From positions 1 through 43,315 of the forward strand of contig JAAYIY010000011.1 of assembly GCA_012523185.1 (NCBI GenBank): DNA of 43,315 nucleotides. The letters are read 5' to 3'. The notes below the pieces were generated by a model. The model was not told where the DNA came from. It saw only the letters and a list, made by a program, of their open reading frames with translations, and did not search any database. This document shows, piece after piece, positions 17,804-26,664 of this stretch (positions are counted from its first letter, which is position 1; every line of letters begins with the position of its first letter). The DNA comes from Clostridiales bacterium. Its GTDB lineage: Bacteria > Bacillota > Clostridia > Oscillospirales > Acutalibacteraceae. The position numbers and the translations under genes were made by a program.

Positions 17804-18985
17804 TTACATCCTCAATCCGTCAATCACGGACCTTTGCGCTCCGTCTGCCGCATCGTTTACAAGCTTGTCCGTGTCAAGCGCGCTTTCGGCGGACTCGACA
17901 TATTTAAGCTTTGGCCTTGTGCGCGGATGCTTTGGCGTGAACACTGTGCAGCAGTCCTCATATGGCAGGACAGAAATGTCAAACGTGCCTATCCGCCTTG
18001 CCGCGGCGACCACTTCGTCTTTGTCCATGCCTATAAGCGGTCTGAAAACAGGCATCGAAACGGCGGCGTCTGTGCAGGCGAGAGCGTGAAGCGTCTGGCT
18101 CGCGACCTGTCCGACGCTTTCGCCGGTGATGAGGGCGCCGCAATCGTTATCCGCCGCAATGACGGCTGAAATCTTCATCATGAACCGCCGCATAATGACA
18201 GTGGAAAGCTCCTCCGGACAGTTGTCTTTGATTTGCTCCTGTATCTCGGTGAACGGCACCGTAAAAAAGCTTATCGGGCCGCTGTAAAGGGAAATCTTTT
18301 CAAGCAGGCTTCGGACCTTCATCTCCGCCCGTTCGCCTGTATAAGGCGGGGAAGCAAAGTGGACGGCCGTGAGCTGAAGTCCCCTCTTTGCCATCATCCA
18401 CGCCGCGACGGGGCTGTCGATGCCGCCTGAAATCAGCACCGCCGCCTTGCCTGACGAGCCTGTGGGCATGCCGCCCGCCCCTTTAAGCTGTGTGCCGTGG
18501 ACAAACGCGGCGTCGTCTCTGATTTCGATGTTTACGACAATATCCGGGTTGTGTACGTCGACGCTCAAATGAGGATGTTCCTCAAGCAGGCGATTACCGA
18601 GAATCGAACATATTTCAGGTGATGTGAGCGGAAACTTCTTGTCGGATCTTTTCGCGCAAACCTTAAATGTCGAGACTGACGACAGCTCGTCCGAAAGGTA
18701 AGAACCGGTCGCCGAAAGAATCGCCTCAAAATCCTTGGGCAAGGTCAAAGCCCTTGAAAGCCCGGCAAAGCCGAAAATCTTTCGGCATATCGAAACAGCC
18801 GCGTCAAGGTCTGTCCCCTCGTCTGACGGCTTGGCGATTATGGTGGACTGCGCCGCGGTGAGCCGCCACTCGCCTAAGGCTGAGAGGCGGCGGCGCGTGG
18901 TTTTGATGAGCATATCCTCAAATTTGCGGCGGTTAAGTCCCTTTAAGACTATCTCGCCGTTTTTCAGTAAAATTACTTCATTCAT
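17804..18985 (-). CDS. thiI: tRNA 4-thiouridine synthase ThiI
   Basis: ThiI activates U8 of tRNA with ATP and inserts sulfur to form 4-thiouridine; in some bacteria it also supplies thiamine sulfur. The 393-residue protein has an N-terminal ferredoxin-like plus THUMP region, a PP-loop SGGIDS at 186-191, and the later YEDCCTVFTPKHP segment with the family's reactive Cys. There is no rhodanese domain, so it is the short form found in Firmicutes, which takes sulfur directly from a cysteine desulfurase. Such a desulfurase is encoded 31 bases upstream. The start is ATG at 18985. Confidence 0.95.
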   Translation of the reverse strand: MNEVILLKNGEIVLKGLNRRKFEDMLIKTTRRRLSALGEWRLTAAQSTIIAKPSDEGTDLDAAVSICRKIFGFAGLSRALTLPKDFEAILSATGSYLSDELSSVSTFKVCAKRSDKKFPLTSPEICSILGNRLLEEHPHLSVDVHNPDIVVNIEIRDDAAFVHGTQLKGAGGMPTGSSGKAAVLISGGIDSPVAAWMMAKRGLQLTAVHFASPPYTGERAEMKVRSLLEKISLYSGPISFFTVPFTEIQEQIKDNCPEELSTVIMRRFMMKISAVIAADNDCGALITGESVGQVASQTLHALACTDAAVSMPVFRPLIGMDKDEVVAAARRIGTFDISVLPYEDCCTVFTPKHPRTRPKLKYVESAESALDTDKLVNDAADGAQRSVIDGLRM

Positions 18986-19016
18986 TCCTGTTTGTTGCTT
19001 TCCTGTTTATTAATTA

Positions 19017-20171
19017 TCATCTGCCGCGGCGGATGCTGTTTTTGCCGTCTCGCAGACCGGAGATGAGCATGTCTATTTCTTCTGTTTTCGTAAAGCGGGA
19101 AAAGCTTATGCGCAGCGCGCTTGATATGCGGTCGCCGCTAAGCCCCATGTTTTTAAGAACGCGGCTTTTCATGCCCTTTGAGCAAGCGGAGCCGGACGAA
19201 ACATAAACACCTCTTGACGAAAGAAAATTCATCATCGGCTCTGAGTTTATGCCGAGAACTGAAATGTTGACGATGTAAGGCAGTGCGTCGTCGGGGGAGT
19301 TTGGCACAATCCCGCCGACGGAGCCAAGCCCGCGGAGCAGATATTCACGCAGGGCGTATATCCTGCCAAGCTCTCCGCGCGTGTCCGGCAACGCGCTGAC
19401 AGCCGCGCCGAATCCGGCGATGGCGGGAACCGGCTCTGTGCCGGGACGAAGCGTCCTCTCCTGAAGTCCGCCGAAAACGCATGGAGAAATTTTCACAAAA
19501 GAACGGTTGTTTTTGTAGCCGCCGCGCACATAAAGCGCGCCGGCGCCTTTCGGGCCGTGGATTTTATGTGAGCTTATGCTCATCAGGTCGACGCCCATAG
19601 CGGACGGCTTGAGGTCTATTTTGCCGAAAGCCTGAATGGCGTCGCAGTGTATGACGGCGCCGGAGCGCACCCGCGCGACAGCTCTGCGTGCGGCCTCGAC
19701 AGGCTGAATGGTGCCGACCTCGTTGTTCACCGCCATGATGCTTATCAGCACCGTTTTTGAGTTGACCGCCCGAAAAAGATCGTCCTCTGAAATGCGCCCC
19801 TCCGAATCCGCGCGAAGCCTTATGACCTCAAAGCCGTCTGCCTCAAGGTGCGAAACAGGCCCCTCGACACTCGGATGCTCGACGGAGGAGATTATGATCC
19901 TGTTGCCGCCGCGTTTCATCGCCGCGGCCGCGCCGAGGATGGCAAGGCTGTTGCTCTCCGTGCCGCCGGAAGTGAAAAATATCTCGTCCGCGCCGCAGGA
20001 AAGCCTCTTTGCGATTGACAGGCGCGCGCCGTCAAGTATCGCAAGCGCCTCGTTGCCTTTTTTGTAAAGAGACGAGGGGTTGCCCCAGTTTTTTAAAACA
20101 GCGTCCGACAAGGCGGATACCGCCTCGGGACAGACTTGAGTGGTCGCGCAATTGTCAAGATATGCCTCCAC
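19017..20171 (-). CDS. Cysteine desulfurase (IscS/NifS family)
   Basis: A pyridoxal-phosphate enzyme of 384 residues that converts Cys to Ala and holds the sulfur as a persulfide. Visible signs are the N-terminal YLDNCATTQ, the GGTESNSLAI phosphate loop, HCDAIQAFGK, the PLP lysine K203 in SSHKIHGPKG, and the persulfide Cys C330 in SSGSACSKG. Its position immediately before thiI suggests that it is the dedicated sulfur donor for tRNA thiolation. It is the first gene of the - strand run and has a promoter upstream. The start is GTG at 20171 with GGGGGAG 7 bases upstream. Confidence 0.94.
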   Translation of the reverse strand: MEAYLDNCATTQVCPEAVSALSDAVLKNWGNPSSLYKKGNEALAILDGARLSIAKRLSCGADEIFFTSGGTESNSLAILGAAAAMKRGGNRIIISSVEHPSVEGPVSHLEADGFEVIRLRADSEGRISEDDLFRAVNSKTVLISIMAVNNEVGTIQPVEAARRAVARVRSGAVIHCDAIQAFGKIDLKPSAMGVDLMSISSHKIHGPKGAGALYVRGGYKNNRSFVKISPCVFGGLQERTLRPGTEPVPAIAGFGAAVSALPDTRGELGRIYALREYLLRGLGSVGGIVPNSPDDALPYIVNISVLGINSEPMMNFLSSRGVYVSSGSACSKGMKSRVLKNMGLSGDRISSALRISFSRFTKTEEIDMLISGLRDGKNSIRRGR

Positions 20172-20217
20172 CGCGACACTCCCCCAATGACAAACTCCCC
20201 AATTTTACATATAAATT

Positions 20218-20247
20218 ATTATACATCATTTTCACCCCATTTGTAAA
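20218..20247 (-). promoter_or_regulatory. Sigma-A promoter of the iscS-thiI-cinA run
   Basis: On the - strand, TTTACA (20247-20242) and TATAAT (20223-20218) are separated by 18 bases. The -10 box lies 47 bases before the desulfurase start. Of the 265 bases between 20172 and 20436, this promoter and the MITE fragment are all that I can identify. Confidence 0.7.
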
Positions 20248-20407
20248 CGATAAATTTTAATTTGACGGGTAATTTACAAACAATTCATACAATTACGCCT
20301 TAATTTCGAGAGAAAAAGAGCGATGTTCATAAAAAAACACAATGCGAAAGATAAAAACGCGTTTAAACCTTGCCGATAACATCATATGCGCCGCCGCGCC
20401 GTCGTGT

Positions 20408-20438
20408 CCGCACAACAATCATTGTGCGGCGTTGCCCT
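20408..20438 (-). mobile_element. End fragment of the TA-flanked MITE
   Basis: On the - strand the sequence starts GGGCAACGCCGCACAAT, then TTGTTGTGCG. It matches the terminal inverted repeat and subterminal hairpin of the complete element at 23281-23455. The hairpin pairs CCGCACAA with TTGTGCGG around a 6-base loop. Only about 30 bases are recognisable. The outer end abuts a TA that is part of the TAG stop of the ATPase gene. Confidence 0.6.
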
Positions 20439-23088
20439 AAATTTTGCGCCTGCCAAAGCGCCTTTGGAAGAACTTGACTGTCTCGACAATTGGTATGACA
20501 GCAAAAGCCAGGGCAACCGCTATAAGATATTCCTTAAAGCTTATGGTCGTAAATCCGAAAGCTTCAGCCAGCGGCTTGACCTCTATAACAAGAGTTGTCG
20601 ACACAAGGCTTGCGATGCACGCCCAAATCAGAGCTTTGTTTTTTGTTTTAAGCTTAAACAGACTGCCGCGCTGTGAGCGCATATTAAAGCTGTGGAAAAT
20701 CTCCGCCATGCTCATGGTCAGGAACGCCATGGTGACGCCGTCGCTGCTGTTTGCTATCTCAAGGTTTCCCGTTTCAATAAAATGCCCCGTAAAATATGCT
20801 GCAAGCGTCAGCAAAGTGACGGTAAGTCCTTGATACGCAATGTCAACGCCCATCCCGCCGGCAAAGACACCGTCTTTTGTGCTTCGCGGCTTTCTTTTCA
20901 TTATGTCTTCCTCCGCGCTCTCCATCCCGAGCGCCAACGCGGGGAAGCAGTCGGTCACAAGGTTAATCCACAAAAGGTGAACCGGCTCAAGGATTATAAA
21001 GCCGAGAAGCGTCGCGACAAAAATGCTTAAAACCTCGCTCATGTTGGAGCCGAGCAAAAACTGTATTGCCTTGCGTATGTTGTCATATATGCGCCTGCCC
21101 TCCTCGACGGCGCCGACTATCGTCGCAAAGTTATCGTCGGCAAGCACCATGTCCGCGACATTTTTTGTGACGTCAGTCCCGGTGATGCCCATCCCTATGC
21201 CGATGTCAGAGGACTTTATGCTTGGCGCGTCATTTACTCCGTCGCCTGTCATTGCCGTCACATATCCCGCCCGCTTCCAGGCGTTTACTATTTTTACTTT
21301 ATGCTCCGGCTGGACGCGAGCGTAAACGCTGATATTTTTGAAAACGGAGTCAAACTCCTCGTCGCTCATATCATTCAGCTCCGCGCCAGTCTTTGCCGTC
21401 TTGCCGTCGCCAAGTATGCCCAGCTCACAAGCTATCGCGACGGCAGTATCAACATGGTCGCCTGTTATCATGATAGGCGTGATGCCGGCGTCGCGGCACT
21501 CGGCAATGGCGTCAAAGACTTCGGGGCGGACAGGGTCGGCCATTCCGGCAAGTCCGATGTAGCAAAGGTCATTTTCAAGCGACTCAGGCAAGTGACAGTC
21601 GGGCGGCGCGTCGTATGAGCGAGTCGCGGCAAGAAGCACGCGCAAAGCGCGGCCAGCAAGCGACTTGTTTGAAGCAATTATTTCAGCCCTGATATCGTCT
21701 GTCAAGGGCAGCTCGGCTCCGTCCTTTAAGCAGCGCGTACACTTCTTAAGGACTTCGTCCGGAGCGCCCTTCGTGAATTGAATAACTTTCCCGTCGGAGC
21801 TGTGGATGGTACTCATCATCTTTCTTGCGCTGTCAAACGGTGCTTCGCCGATTCTCGGATATTTTTTCTTCAGCTCATTTTTGTCAACACCAAGCTTAAA
21901 GGCGTAATTGACAAGGGCGCATTCTGTGGGCTCGCCGATTGCCTCGTTGTTTTCGTCAAGCTCGGCGTCGGAGCACAGCGCCATGGCAGTCGCAAGAAGC
22001 GTCTCGTCACTGCCCGAGCAGTCTGTGACAGTCATTTTGTTTTGCGTCAGAGTGCCTGTTTTATCGCTGCAAATTATCTGCGCGCAGCCCAATGTTTCGA
22101 CTGCCGTCAGTCTTCTGATGATTGCGTCGCGGCGGCTCATGTTTGTTACGCCTATTGAAAGCACGATAGTGACGACCGCAACCAAGCCTTCCGGGATAGC
22201 CGCTACCGCAAGGCTGACAGCAATCATGAAAGTGTTTAATATTGTTTCGCCGGAAATAGCTCCGAACTGAACAAAATCGCGTATTACGCCGACAGCGAAA
22301 ATAACGGCGCAAATGACGACGACAAGCACCGTGAGAACCTTGCTCAACTGGGCAAGCTTTATTTGAAGCGGCGTAGCCCCATCCTCTGCTTTTGAAAGCG
22401 CGTGCGCTATCTTTCCCATCTCCGTGTCCATACCCGTGGCTGTTATCACAGCGGTGCCGCGCCCGTAAACCGCGGCGCTGCCCATATAAACCATGTTTTT
22501 GCGGTCGCCGAGCGGTACGTCGCTTTGTTTTCCGAGGTTAAGTATGTCTATAAACTTAGTGACGGGGACGCTTTCGCCCGTAAGCGCCGCTTCCTCCACT
22601 TTAAGGCTTGCGCATTCGATAAGGCGCGCGTCGGCGGGAATGGAGTCGCCTGCCTCAAGCAAAATCACGTCGCCCACAACAAGCTCCTCGCTTTGCACAA
22701 CGGCAATCTTCCCGTCGCGCAGAACCTTGCTTGTCGCCGCGGACATCTTCTGGAGTGCCTCTATGGCCTTTTCCGCCTTGCTCTCCTGGTAAACTCCGAG
22801 GGCGGCGTTGACTATGACAACAAACATGATAATAAAAACATCTGTAAAATTCTCGTTGTTCAGGCGTGAGGTGACGCCTGAAATAGCCGCCGCGGCTATA
22901 AGGATGATAATCATCGGATCCGCCATCTGCGCAAAAAAACGCTTTATCAGCGAATCCTTTTTTGAGTCGGCAAGCCGGTTAGGCCCGTTTGCCTCAAGCC
23001 TTTTTTGCGCCTCGGCCGAGGTAAGCCCTCCGGCGCGGCTTTTCAGACCTTCAAACACATTGCCGACATCTTCAAGATAATGTTTCAA
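20437..23088 (-). CDS. P-type Ca2+-transporting ATPase (P2 type)
   Basis: A membrane pump of 883 residues that exports cations, most likely Ca2+, at the cost of ATP. The A-domain loop ALTGESVPV, the phosphorylated D342 in SDKTGTLTQ, the hinge TGDGVNDAPSIK, and the M4 motif AAIPEGLVAVV are all present. About ten membrane helices are expected from the hydrophobic segments. The AIPEGL motif and the N-terminal cation-ATPase domain place it with SERCA/PMCA-like bacterial Ca2+ ATPases. The start is TTG at 23088 with GGAG 9 bases upstream. The stop codon TAG overlaps the end of a MITE fragment, so the original C-terminus may have differed by a few residues. It stands alone with its own promoter. Confidence 0.94.
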   Translation of the reverse strand: MKHYLEDVGNVFEGLKSRAGGLTSAEAQKRLEANGPNRLADSKKDSLIKRFFAQMADPMIIILIAAAAISGVTSRLNNENFTDVFIIMFVVIVNAALGVYQESKAEKAIEALQKMSAATSKVLRDGKIAVVQSEELVVGDVILLEAGDSIPADARLIECASLKVEEAALTGESVPVTKFIDILNLGKQSDVPLGDRKNMVYMGSAAVYGRGTAVITATGMDTEMGKIAHALSKAEDGATPLQIKLAQLSKVLTVLVVVICAVIFAVGVIRDFVQFGAISGETILNTFMIAVSLAVAAIPEGLVAVVTIVLSIGVTNMSRRDAIIRRLTAVETLGCAQIICSDKTGTLTQNKMTVTDCSGSDETLLATAMALCSDAELDENNEAIGEPTECALVNYAFKLGVDKNELKKKYPRIGEAPFDSARKMMSTIHSSDGKVIQFTKGAPDEVLKKCTRCLKDGAELPLTDDIRAEIIASNKSLAGRALRVLLAATRSYDAPPDCHLPESLENDLCYIGLAGMADPVRPEVFDAIAECRDAGITPIMITGDHVDTAVAIACELGILGDGKTAKTGAELNDMSDEEFDSVFKNISVYARVQPEHKVKIVNAWKRAGYVTAMTGDGVNDAPSIKSSDIGIGMGITGTDVTKNVADMVLADDNFATIVGAVEEGRRIYDNIRKAIQFLLGSNMSEVLSIFVATLLGFIILEPVHLLWINLVTDCFPALALGMESAEEDIMKRKPRSTKDGVFAGGMGVDIAYQGLTVTLLTLAAYFTGHFIETGNLEIANSSDGVTMAFLTMSMAEIFHSFNMRSQRGSLFKLKTKNKALIWACIASLVSTTLVIEVKPLAEAFGFTTISFKEYLIAVALAFAVIPIVETVKFFQRRFGRRKI

Positions 23089-23179
23089 TTCCGCTCACTC
23101 CAAACGATTAAATTAAGCACCGGTCATTTAAGTCCTGTGAACATTATTTATAATTTTATCAAAAGTAATTAAAACGATA

Positions 23180-23208
23180 ATAATAATGAGGAATAATTTT
23201 GTTAACAA
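23180..23208 (-). promoter_or_regulatory. Probable promoter of the Ca2+ ATPase gene
   Basis: On the - strand, TTGTTA (23208-23203) and TATTAT (23185-23180) are 17 bases apart. The -35 box lies within one of two tandem palindromes, so a repressor bound there would block it. The leader to the TTG start is about 85 bases. Confidence 0.5.
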
Positions 23209-23219
23209 GTTGTTAACAA
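23199..23219. promoter_or_regulatory. Tandem palindromes, possible operator
   Basis: The 10-base palindrome TTGTTAACAA occurs twice with one base between the copies. It overlaps the proposed -35 box of the ATPase gene. The two copies are 11 bases apart centre to centre, about one helical turn, as expected for two protein dimers on one face of the DNA. Confidence 0.5.
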
Positions 23220-23280
23220 ACGCGCCGTGTGATTTTAAACCGCCCGCGATATTTACTCATTAAGCTATATGCGGCTTTTA

Positions 23281-23455
23281 AGGCAACACAGCACAATTAT
23301 TGTTGTGCGATTGCGCCGTCAGATTTTTTCGTCAGGTTGTCTAAAAAGCGCAGGTAATACTTTGTGTATTGCCGAGCATTTTTGGGCGATATGACGGAAA
23401 AGATGCAAGCAAGCGTGCAACAAAGGCTTCAGCCGCTTATTGCGCGGTGTTGCCT
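23281..23455. mobile_element. Complete 175-bp MITE-like element
   Basis: The element begins AGGCAACACAGCACAAT, and its other end reads AGGCAACACCGCGCAAT on the opposite strand, giving 17-bp inverted ends with two mismatches. It is flanked by TA on both sides (23279-23280 and 23456-23457), the target duplication typical of the IS630/Tc1/mariner group. A hairpin (GCACAA, TTGTGC) lies just inside one end. No transposase fits. A nearly identical copy lies inverted at 43157. Together with the ATPase promoter and the recJ promoter it fills the gene-free stretch 23089-23535. Confidence 0.8.
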
Positions 23456-23480
23456 TAGGTGAAATAGTTTTGCAAAGTGC

Positions 23481-23509
23481 TTGATATGCTTTGCTGAAAA
23501 TGATATAAT
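23481..23509 (+). promoter_or_regulatory. Sigma-A promoter of recJ
   Basis: TTGATA at 23481-23486 and TATAAT at 23504-23509 are 17 bases apart, with TGA directly before the -10 box. Transcription should begin near 23516. That makes the GTG at 23518 an unlikely start and favours the TTG at 23536. Confidence 0.85.
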
Positions 23510-23535
23510 TCTTTAATGTGAAAGGAATGATAAGA

Positions 23536-25581
23536 TTGTCGAGGAAAAAGTGGCAGGTAAGCGCCTGCGACAAGGAGGACGCGGCGCGGATTGCGCAGGA
23601 ATACGGCGTCGATCCCCTTTGCGCGCTTTTGGCGTCGTCCCGCGGCTTAAGCTCAGACGAGGATATACGCGGCTTTTTCTTCAGCGGCGAGGCGGAGCTT
23701 TCCGATCCGTTTTTGCTTAAAGACATGGACAAGGCCGTCGAGCGCGTCAACGAAGCTGTCGACAGCTTTGAAAGAATCGCCGTTTTCGGCGACTACGACG
23801 CCGACGGGATAACATCCGCCGCCCTGATTTGCTCATATCTCGGAATGCGTGAGGCAAACTTTTTTTATTTTTTGCCGACAAGGGACGAGGGCTACGGCCT
23901 TTCAGTCGAGGCGGTTGACAGGCTTCACTCAATGGGCGCAAGTCTTATTATAACCGTAGATAACGGCACAAACTCCATAGACGAAATTAATTATGCCGCC
24001 TCTCTCGGCATTGACACTGTTGTGACTGACCACCACCGTGTCGGCAGCGAGCTGCCGTCTGCGCGCGCCGTCGTAAATCCCCACAGGCATGACTGCGGCA
24101 GCGGCTTTAAGAATATGGCCGGCGTCGGCGTCGTGTTTAAGCTTGTCTGCGCTCTTGAGGGCGGCGACAGCGCGGCGGTGCTTGACGAATACGCGGATCT
24201 GGCGGCGATAGGCACGATAGGCGACATTGTCCCGCTGACCGGCGAAAACAGAAAAATTGTCCGCGCCGGCATTGAAAGGATTAACAGCTCCCCGCGCGTC
24301 GGCATATCGGCGCTTCTCAAAGCCGCCGGTCACAGCGGAAAGCCTGTCAATTCGTCAGCCGTTTCCTTCATGATAGCGCCGAGGCTAAACGCCGCCGGGA
24401 GGATGGGATCCGCCGAAAGAGCGCTGATGCTCCTGATGTGTGACGACGAAAAGGACGCCGCGCTCCTTGCCGATGAGATGGAGTCCGCGAACACCGAGCG
24501 GCAGCGCACGGAGCAGAGCATTTTTGCTCTTGCCGACGAGCAGATAAAGGCGTCGCCGTCACGCTTGTACGACAAGGTGATAATATGCGACGGCGAGGGC
24601 TGGCACATCGGCGTGATAGGCATTGTCGCTTCGCGGCTGACCGAAAAATACGGCAGACCGTGCATTGTGATTTCGCGCGCGGGAGAAATCGCGAAGGGCT
24701 CCGGCAGAAGCATCGAGGGCTTTTCACTTTTTGACATGCTGGAATCGCTTTCCGACTGCCTTTCAAGGTTCGGCGGGCACACTCACGCGGCGGGTCTGAC
24801 AATTGAAAGCGCGCGCATTGACGAATTCAGGGAAGCCGTCAGGCAATACACTCTCAAAACCGACATGCCTTTCCCGACACGTCATATAGATATAAAGCTA
24901 AACCCCAAAAGCATCGGATTAAACATACTTGACGCGATTGAACAATTTGAGCCGTTCGGCGCGGGAAACCCACAGCCTGTTTTCGGTTTATTTAAAGTGA
25001 CGATAGAAAACATTTTGCCGCTTTCGGGCGGAAAGCACCTTCGCATCACGGCGGTCAAAAACGGCGCTCGTGTTTCTGTGGTGCGTTTTGGCGTATCTCC
25101 GGAGAATTTTCCGTTTTGCCGCGGCGCCGTCGTTGACCTTGCCGTAACATTCGGCGCAAACGATTTCAACGGCGTGACAAAAGTCGGAGTTTACCTCAAA
25201 GGGATACGATATTCCGGGCTGTCGTCTGAAGGGTTTCTTAGCGGGATTCGTTGTTATTCAGACTTTATGCGCGGGGAATTCCCCTCGGAACGCGGTTTTT
25301 CTTCCGTTCCCGCCCGCGACTTTATCGGAGGCATATACAGAAGCCTTAAGAAAAAAACATACGCAAGCATTGACGAGCTTTGCGTCGACACGGGCAACAC
25401 AGGGCTTGAGGTCTGCTCCGTGATGCTGTCTGTAGACGCTTTGTGCGAGCTGGGGCTTGCCGAACGGGCGCCAAGCGGCAGGCTTTCATTGACGGGCAGC
25501 AAAAACAAGGTCAGCCTTGAGGACTCAAAGACGCTTAAAAGGGCGGGCGAGCTTTCACGGCGCGCGGCGGTCAAACAATAA
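23536..25581 (+). CDS. recJ: Single-stranded-DNA-specific exonuclease RecJ
   Basis: RecJ degrades single-stranded DNA 5' to 3' in recombination and mismatch or base-excision repair. It is a DHH-family phosphoesterase of 681 residues. The metal motifs are GDYDADG (D86 onward) and TDHH (D165-H167), followed by the DHHA1 motif region ending in SRFGGHTHAAGL and a C-terminal OB-type part. The start TTG at 23536 was chosen because AAAGGA at 23521-23526 is 9 bases upstream and the promoter places the transcript start near 23516. A GTG at 23518 and an ATG at 23527 are in frame but have no spaced ribosome site. Confidence 0.94.
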   Translation: MSRKKWQVSACDKEDAARIAQEYGVDPLCALLASSRGLSSDEDIRGFFFSGEAELSDPFLLKDMDKAVERVNEAVDSFERIAVFGDYDADGITSAALICSYLGMREANFFYFLPTRDEGYGLSVEAVDRLHSMGASLIITVDNGTNSIDEINYAASLGIDTVVTDHHRVGSELPSARAVVNPHRHDCGSGFKNMAGVGVVFKLVCALEGGDSAAVLDEYADLAAIGTIGDIVPLTGENRKIVRAGIERINSSPRVGISALLKAAGHSGKPVNSSAVSFMIAPRLNAAGRMGSAERALMLLMCDDEKDAALLADEMESANTERQRTEQSIFALADEQIKASPSRLYDKVIICDGEGWHIGVIGIVASRLTEKYGRPCIVISRAGEIAKGSGRSIEGFSLFDMLESLSDCLSRFGGHTHAAGLTIESARIDEFREAVRQYTLKTDMPFPTRHIDIKLNPKSIGLNILDAIEQFEPFGAGNPQPVFGLFKVTIENILPLSGGKHLRITAVKNGARVSVVRFGVSPENFPFCRGAVVDLAVTFGANDFNGVTKVGVYLKGIRYSGLSSEGFLSGIRCYSDFMRGEFPSERGFSSVPARDFIGGIYRSLKKKTYASIDELCVDTGNTGLEVCSVMLSVDALCELGLAERAPSGRLSLTGSKNKVSLEDSKTLKRAGELSRRAAVKQ

Positions 25582-25653
25582 ACCGACTTCGGCAGGTTGT
25601 CGGCGGAGCGCTGCTTTTTATGAAATGCATTCGGAGTTGAGATATAACAAATT

Positions 25654-26655
25654 ATGAAGTTAATTGCGATTGAAACCTCTTGCGATGAAACTGCGGCGGC
25701 AGTCGTCAGCGACGGCCGCGAGGTGCTGTCCTCTGTCGTAGCGTCGCAGGTGGAAGAACACATCATCTATGGCGGTGTCGTTCCGGAGATAGCTTCGCGC
25801 CGCCATGTTGAGGCGATTTCGGGAGTTGTCTCGCTTGCCATGCGGCAGGCGGGCATGACTTACGATCGGCTTGACGGCGTCGCAGTGACATACGCTCCGG
25901 GGCTTATCGGCGCGCTGCTTGTCGGCGTAAACTTTGCAAAAGGGCTGTCATACGCGGCAGGCCTTCCGCTTGTTCCCGTCCACCACCTGCGCGCTCACGC
26001 CGCCGCCAATTACATTTCCTCCCCCGATCTTGAGCCGCCTTTTTTGTGTCTTATTGTGTCGGGCGGTCACAGTCATATTGTCGAGGTAAAGGATTACACC
26101 GACTTTCATGTCATAGGGCGGACACGCGACGACGCGGCGGGCGAGTGCCTTGACAAGGCGGCGCGGGCAATGGGTCTGCCTTATCCCGGCGGGCAAAACC
26201 TTGACAAGGCGGCGGCGGGCGGCGACCCGCTCTCATGCAGCCTGCCGCACCCGTCCGTTCAGGGCAGCGAATATGATTTCAGCTTTTCCGGTCTGAAAAC
26301 CGCCGCTGTAAACATCATCCACAAGGCAAAGCAAAGGGGCGAGGACATCAACGTCCCCAATCTCGGCGCGTCATATATAAAGGCGGTAACAGACTGCCTT
26401 GTGGAGCGCACGGAAAAGGCGGCGTCCGCGTTCTCCCACAAAAAGATAGCCCTTGCCGGCGGCGTGTCGGCAAATTCCGTTTTGCGCCGCGAAATGACCG
26501 AAATGTGCAAAAGAAACAAGCTTGAGCTTTTTATGCCTCCGCCGCGGCTTTGCGGCGACAATGCCGCGATGGTAGGCGCACAGGGGTATTTTGAGCTGCT
26601 GAAAGGAAATATCGCCCCGCTTTCGCTCAACGCGATTGCGACGGCTGAAATTTAG
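25654..26655 (+). CDS. tsaD: tRNA N6-threonylcarbamoyladenosine synthase subunit TsaD
   Basis: TsaD transfers the threonylcarbamoyl group to A37 of ANN-decoding tRNAs, working with TsaB and TsaE. The 333-residue protein starts IAIETSCDETAAAVV, has the metal ligands H111 and H115 in VHHLRAH, then IVSGGHSHIV and the late motif LAGGVSANSVLR. Its length and residue spacing match the family exactly. TsaB and TsaE are not in the window. It lies 72 bases after recJ and 9 bases before the next gene, so the three are probably cotranscribed. Confidence 0.96.
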   Translation: MKLIAIETSCDETAAAVVSDGREVLSSVVASQVEEHIIYGGVVPEIASRRHVEAISGVVSLAMRQAGMTYDRLDGVAVTYAPGLIGALLVGVNFAKGLSYAAGLPLVPVHHLRAHAAANYISSPDLEPPFLCLIVSGGHSHIVEVKDYTDFHVIGRTRDDAAGECLDKAARAMGLPYPGGQNLDKAAAGGDPLSCSLPHPSVQGSEYDFSFSGLKTAAVNIIHKAKQRGEDINVPNLGASYIKAVTDCLVERTEKAASAFSHKKIALAGGVSANSVLRREMTEMCKRNKLELFMPPPRLCGDNAAMVGAQGYFELLKGNIAPLSLNAIATAEI

Positions 26656-26664
26656 GAGGTAAAC

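Noticed and set aside
20408-20429. Hairpin after the Ca2+ ATPase as an intrinsic terminator
   Set aside because: The stem is good but no T run follows on the - strand; it is better explained as the end of a MITE copy.
23319-23750. 143-codon ORF on the - strand over the MITE and the start of recJ
   Set aside because: It runs through the repeat and antisense to recJ, has no ribosome site and no family signal. The similar peptide at 43090-43275 comes from the second copy of the repeat.
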